10,080 bases of DNA from JBAROU01 sp049642385. Its GTDB lineage: Bacteria; Chloroflexota; Dehalococcoidia; DSTF01; RBG-16-68-14. The notes under the pieces are model-generated. The model saw only the letters and a list, made by a program, of their open reading frames with translations, was not told the DNA's origin and did no database searches. A program made the position numbers and the translations under genes. This document shows, one piece after another, positions 7,254 to 10,080 of the stretch (the first letter of the stretch is position 1; each line of letters starts with the position of its first letter). The DNA is taken from assembly GCA_049642385.1 (NCBI GenBank), contig JBAROU010000025.1, positions 1 to 10,080 on the forward strand, read 5' to 3'.

Positions 7254-8029
7254 ACATTCTGATGATCGGTGATGTGATGGGGAAGCCGGGGCGGAAGGCG
7301 GTGGCGGCGCTGCTGCCCGGGATGCGCGCAGAGCTGCGGCTGGACATGGTGATCGCGAATGGGGAGAACGCCGCTGCGGGCCGCGGGCTGACGGAATCGA
7401 CGGCGCAGGACTTGTTCGCTGCGGGTGTGGATGTGATCACGTCCGGGAACCACATCTGGGATCAGCGCGAGTTCGTGCCGATGCTCGATCAGGAGACGGC
7501 GGTGCTGCGTCCGATGAACTACCCACCGTCGGCGCCCGGCCGAGGGATGCTGACGCAACGGGGCGTCACGGTGCTTAACCTGCAGGGCCGCACGTTCATG
7601 CCCGCTATCGACTGCCCATTCCGCAGCGCGGACGCCGCGCTGGAATCGCTGCCGGGCGACGCGATTGTCGTCGTCGACATGCACGCGGAGGCGACGAGCG
7701 AGAAGCAGGGCATGGGGCGCTACCTGGACGGTCGCGTCGCTGCCGTGGTAGGTACGCATACGCACGTGCCGACGGCTGACCCGCAGCTCTTCCCGGGCGG
7801 CACGGCGTTCGTCACGGACCTGGGCATGGTGGGGCCGCGCGAGTCGATTATCGGGAATGAGATCGAGCCGGCGCTGGAACGCTTCTTGCACGCGATGCCG
7901 ACGAAGCTACCGGTGGCGGACCGGAGCCGGATGGTGCAGTTCAACTCGGTTGTAATCGAAATCGATGAGTCGACGCGGCGGGCGAAACGAATCGAACGTG
8001 TCGATAGGGAGTGGGAGCGCAATGGTTAG
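7250..8029 (+). CDS. ymdB: YmdB-type metallophosphoesterase (TIGR00282 family)
   Basis: Cytoplasmic calcineurin-like phosphodiesterase. The Bacillus subtilis homologue YmdB hydrolyses 2',3'-cyclic nucleotides and affects biofilm and motility decisions. The 259-residue length is usual for the family. The di-metal site is complete: D8 in IGDVMGKPGR, E39-N40 in NGENAAAG, N67-H68 in SGNHIWD, H145 in DMHAEATSEK, and H170/H172 in VGTHTHVPTAD. DLGMVGP (190-196) and a conserved phosphate-contacting loop complete the signature. Its start overlaps the stop of the GIY-YIG gene by four bases, and its 3' end overlaps the PHP gene by eight, so all three are probably translated as a coupled set. In Bacillus rny and ymdB are adjacent. 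Here two genes separate them. Confidence 0.95.
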   Translation: MNILMIGDVMGKPGRKAVAALLPGMRAELRLDMVIANGENAAAGRGLTESTAQDLFAAGVDVITSGNHIWDQREFVPMLDQETAVLRPMNYPPSAPGRGMLTQRGVTVLNLQGRTFMPAIDCPFRSADAALESLPGDAIVVVDMHAEATSEKQGMGRYLDGRVAAVVGTHTHVPTADPQLFPGGTAFVTDLGMVGPRESIIGNEIEPALERFLHAMPTKLPVADRSRMVQFNSVVIEIDESTRRAKRIERVDREWERNG

Positions 8030-8891
8030 TAGAGGAGACTTTCACTGTCACAGCACGGCGTCGGACGGCGTGCTGCCGCCGGCGGAGGTGGTGGAGCTGG
8101 CGTACCAGCAGGGCGTGCGGGTGCTCGCCCTGACCGACCACGATTCGGTGGAGGGCATCGGGGCGGCTCGGCGCGTCGTCGAGCGCCACCCCGACCTGAC
8201 GCTGATCCCGGGCGTGGAGATGGGAACGGACATCCCGGGCGCCGAGGTGCACGTACTGGGTTACTTTCTCAAGCCGGAGGATGCGGCGCTGCAAACAACG
8301 CTGAAGAAGCTGCGCGATTCGCGTCGCAAGCGTGGCGAAGGCATGGTGATCCGCCTGCGCGAGATGGGCTTCGACGTGACGTGGGAGCAGGTGCAGCGCA
8401 TCGCCGGCGACGGGGCGGTGGGGCGGCCGCACGTGGCACAAGCGCTCCACGAGAACGGCCACGTCGCGACGGTGAAGGAGGCGTTCGATAAGTACATCGG
8501 ACGCAACGGGCCGGCGTACGTCGACCGCGTGAAGATGACGCCGGCCGATGCCGTTGCGACGATCGCGAAGCTCGGCGGCGTGCCGTGCCTGGCGCACCCA
8601 CGCGAGATTACGAAGGATGACGAAAAACTGCAGAAAATCCTGGCGGAGCTGAAGACAGCGGGCCTGGTGGGTATGGAGGTCTATTACAAGGACTACGATC
8701 TGGAGGAGGTCGAGCGGTTGCGCCTGCTCGCTGAGAAGTTCGGCCTCTTACCGCTGGGCGGCAGCGACTATCATGGCATCTTCGGGCAAGAAGAGCCGCT
8801 CCCGGGCCAGATGTACTCGCCGGTGCCGGACGCATCGATCGACGCGCTGCTGGCGCTCGGGCGGGAACGAGCAGCCGAGAAGGCGCGCTAA
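8022..8891 (+). CDS. PHP-domain phosphoesterase (RNase AM / YciV-like)
   Basis: A 289-residue PHP-family metal-dependent phosphoesterase. Family members near this type hydrolyse nucleoside 3',5'-bisphosphates, and Escherichia coli YciV (RNase AM) trims 5' ends of RNA; the exact substrate here is inferred. The trinuclear metal site is visible: H8 and H10 in DFHCHSTASDG with D15, D39-H40 in LTDHDS, E66 in GVEMGTD, H77 in VHVLGYF, H137 in GRPHVA, H192 in LAHPRE, and D249 with H251 in GSDYHG. The insert between the early and late metal ligands has the length usual for YciV-like proteins. The ATG at 8022 is preceded by GGGAG (8013-8017) and overlaps the ymdB stop by eight bases. An earlier in-frame ATG at 7965 would overlap ymdB by 65 bases and is unlikely. 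Confidence 0.92.
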   Translation: MVSRGDFHCHSTASDGVLPPAEVVELAYQQGVRVLALTDHDSVEGIGAARRVVERHPDLTLIPGVEMGTDIPGAEVHVLGYFLKPEDAALQTTLKKLRDSRRKRGEGMVIRLREMGFDVTWEQVQRIAGDGAVGRPHVAQALHENGHVATVKEAFDKYIGRNGPAYVDRVKMTPADAVATIAKLGGVPCLAHPREITKDDEKLQKILAELKTAGLVGMEVYYKDYDLEEVERLRLLAEKFGLLPLGGSDYHGIFGQEEPLPGQMYSPVPDASIDALLALGRERAAEKAR

Positions 8892-8921
8892 GCGCCGAGG
8901 CCCTCCAGGGCAATAACTTAC

Positions 8922-8950
8922 TTGACACAGTAGCGTCCGCGAAACTGATC
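8922..8950 (+). promoter_or_regulatory. Partial promoter signal before the HEPN-like gene
   Basis: A perfect TTGACA (8922-8927) lies 55 bases before the GTG start of the next gene, but the hexamer at the 17-base spacing is CTGATC (8945-8950), a poor -10. It may be a regulated or activator-dependent promoter, or chance. No convincing terminator separates the PHP gene from it. GGCGC/GCGCC (8882-8896) and GCCC/GGGC (8900-8911) can form small stems but lack a T-run. Confidence 0.3.
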
Positions 8951-8981
8951 AGCGCGCGCATGACTACCAAGCAAGAGGATT

Positions 8982-9782
8982 GTGAGTCTTCTGGAGATCA
9001 TGAGATCATTTCCAGCTGATGAGTGGCTCCGACTAGCAACGGGACTGGAAATGATTAGCCAGTTCTCGGACATCACCGGCGAGATAAACGAGTCTGATCG
9101 AAAGCTCATGCTTCGCACCATTGGTGGCGTTGTCAGCGACTGTTGGGAGTTTCATCTGCCAGTGTCAGGGAAATCAGCGGAGCGAATGACGAAGAGACTG
9201 CTTGACGAAAAGGCGCCCCTTACCCACAGGGAACTCGCCAAAATGGCTGAGGATCTGAATACTCGCATCCGAGACGAAATCGAGGGCATCCTCTTCTTCT
9301 CGATCGATCCGACCATGAGCCAATACATGCAAGAACCAAACCTATTTGGGGAAGACGTGACGATTCGGTTCCCTTCGGCGACGATTGATATCGAAGAAGC
9401 AGGCAGGTGCCTAGCCTTCAGTCGAGGAACTGCCTGTGTATTTCATCTAATGCGAGTCATGGAAACAGGACTCCGCGTCTTGGCCAAAAGCCTGAATGAT
9501 CCCAGCCTGGATCCGGCCCGTAACCCAAGCTGGGAAAGCATGTTGAAAAAATGTCGTAAGGAATTGGAGCAGCCGATCGCCGAGCGCTCGGAAGAATGGG
9601 CCAAAGACGATCAGTTTTTCTCAGAGGCCACAGCGCAACTCATGGCGGTCAAGAACGCGTGGCGAAATCCCACGCTGCATGTCCAGATTGTCTATGATGA
9701 CGAGAAAGCCATCGATGTTTGGAACAGCGTTCGAGCCTTCATGCGGCACCTGGCTATGAGGTTGAACGAGCCAGCATCATAA
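8982..9782 (+). CDS. Helical protein of unknown function with a HEPN-like C-terminus
   Basis: I cannot name this 266-residue, mostly helical protein. The C-terminal region (about 145-260) runs FSRGTACVFHLMRVMETGLRVL (146-167), a variable linker with W184, F212-F213 and E215, then AWRNPTLH (226-233), and a final amphipathic helix with W247 and F253. R228 and H233 form R-x4-H, the catalytic motif of HEPN ribonucleases, followed by the 'Y-x-x-E-x-A-x-x-x-x-x-x-V-x-x-F-x-x-x-L' helix common after that motif. HEPN proteins are often toxins or antiphage effectors, but some only bind nucleotides. No antitoxin or nucleotidyltransferase partner is visible. The N-terminal half (1-140) matches nothing I know. 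The start is ambiguous: GTG 8982 follows AAGAGG by three bases, and ATG 9000 follows GGAG by three bases. GC is low (31 of 60 in 9061-9120), which suggests acquisition. Confidence 0.7.
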   Translation: MSLLEIMRSFPADEWLRLATGLEMISQFSDITGEINESDRKLMLRTIGGVVSDCWEFHLPVSGKSAERMTKRLLDEKAPLTHRELAKMAEDLNTRIRDEIEGILFFSIDPTMSQYMQEPNLFGEDVTIRFPSATIDIEEAGRCLAFSRGTACVFHLMRVMETGLRVLAKSLNDPSLDPARNPSWESMLKKCRKELEQPIAERSEEWAKDDQFFSEATAQLMAVKNAWRNPTLHVQIVYDDEKAIDVWNSVRAFMRHLAMRLNEPAS

Positions 9783-10080
9783 TATCCGGCGCTTCGGTGC
9801 AGGCTTGCCTTCTCTTTCCGCACACCAACCAGCTTCTTTGTCAGGTGCTCCAAGTATATTCATGCCCGCTACAAGAAAAGGAGCGACGACGGTTCCATTA
9901 CCGGTTTCGACTGTTAGGGCGGTCAGGGAGGGTTGAGAACGGCGACGACTATGGCCTGCCGGCTGAGACCGCGGGTCACGCTGGCATGTTGGGCCGCGAG
10001 GCTTCTCATGCGCGCGGCGGCATCACGAAGAACGCGCGCCTGCTCCACAAACGGCAAGCACCTAGGGGTTCCCATTCTTC
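9783..10080. other. Right-end stretch without an assignable gene
   Basis: The first 140 bases are lower in GC and hold only a small GCGC-TTCG-GTGC stem just after the preceding gene. From about 9923 GC rises, and several frames are open to the window edge. On the minus strand a frame reading in from the edge to a TGA at 9923-9925 would give a C-terminus of about 52 residues with an Ala/Arg-rich helix and the end AIVVAVLNPP. On the plus strand the frame from 9845 is also open and ends in a Gly/His/Arg-rich stretch; its third-position GC over the last 40 codons is about as high. I cannot choose between them, and see no tRNA, repeat or insertion-sequence end. Confidence 0.3.

Noticed and set aside
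9923..10080. Possible partial minus-strand gene entering from the right edge.
   Set aside because: All three plus frames or parts of them are also open here and third-position GC does not favour the minus frame; more sequence to the right is needed to decide.

Overview
The window looks like chromosomal DNA of a GC-rich bacterium. The gene order recA, membrane protein, recX, rny (RNase Y), then ymdB and a PHP phosphoesterase, together with the RecA sequence type, suggests Chloroflexota (Dehalococcoidia-like). The taxon is an inference from order and protein style; no rRNA or tRNA is present to confirm it.

Layout from left to right. (1) 1-158 is the 3' end of a plus-strand gene, probably of the creatininase family. 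(2) 280-918, minus strand, is a membrane-anchored protein of unknown function built from two copies of one domain. (3) 919-1240 is a divergent intergenic region holding candidate promoters for both sides and a strongly structured recA leader. (4) recA (1241-2332) ends at a clear intrinsic terminator (2362-2397). (5) A flippase-like membrane protein (2460-3491) overlaps recX (3488-4141) by four bases. (6) A strong sigma70-type promoter (TTGACA-N17-TATCAT) at 4212-4240 starts a long co-directional unit: rny, an SRPBCC protein, a GIY-YIG/DUF4357 protein, ymdB and a PHP-domain phosphoesterase (4315-8891). Gaps inside the unit are 31 and 19 bases, followed by overlaps of 4 and 8 bases. (7) 8982-9782 is a helical protein of unknown function with a C-terminal HEPN-like R-x4-H motif. 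(8) The last 298 bases hold no gene that can be assigned safely.

How it fits together. recA and recX form a recombination pair (strand-exchange filament and its modulator), but here they are split by a terminator and a membrane-protein gene, so RecX is likely made from a different transcript. The rny unit reads as an RNA-turnover cassette: a membrane-anchored endoribonuclease, a cyclic-nucleotide phosphodiesterase and a PHP enzyme of the nucleotide/oligonucleotide phosphatase type. The GIY-YIG gene sits inside this unit, and the HEPN-like gene sits just after it. Both, and the duplicated-domain gene on the left, have lower GC than the core genes. By hand count 9061-9120 has 31 of 60 G+C and 6721-6780 has 35, against 45 of 60 in 5341-5400. 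They are therefore the best candidates for acquired, possibly defence-related, genes.
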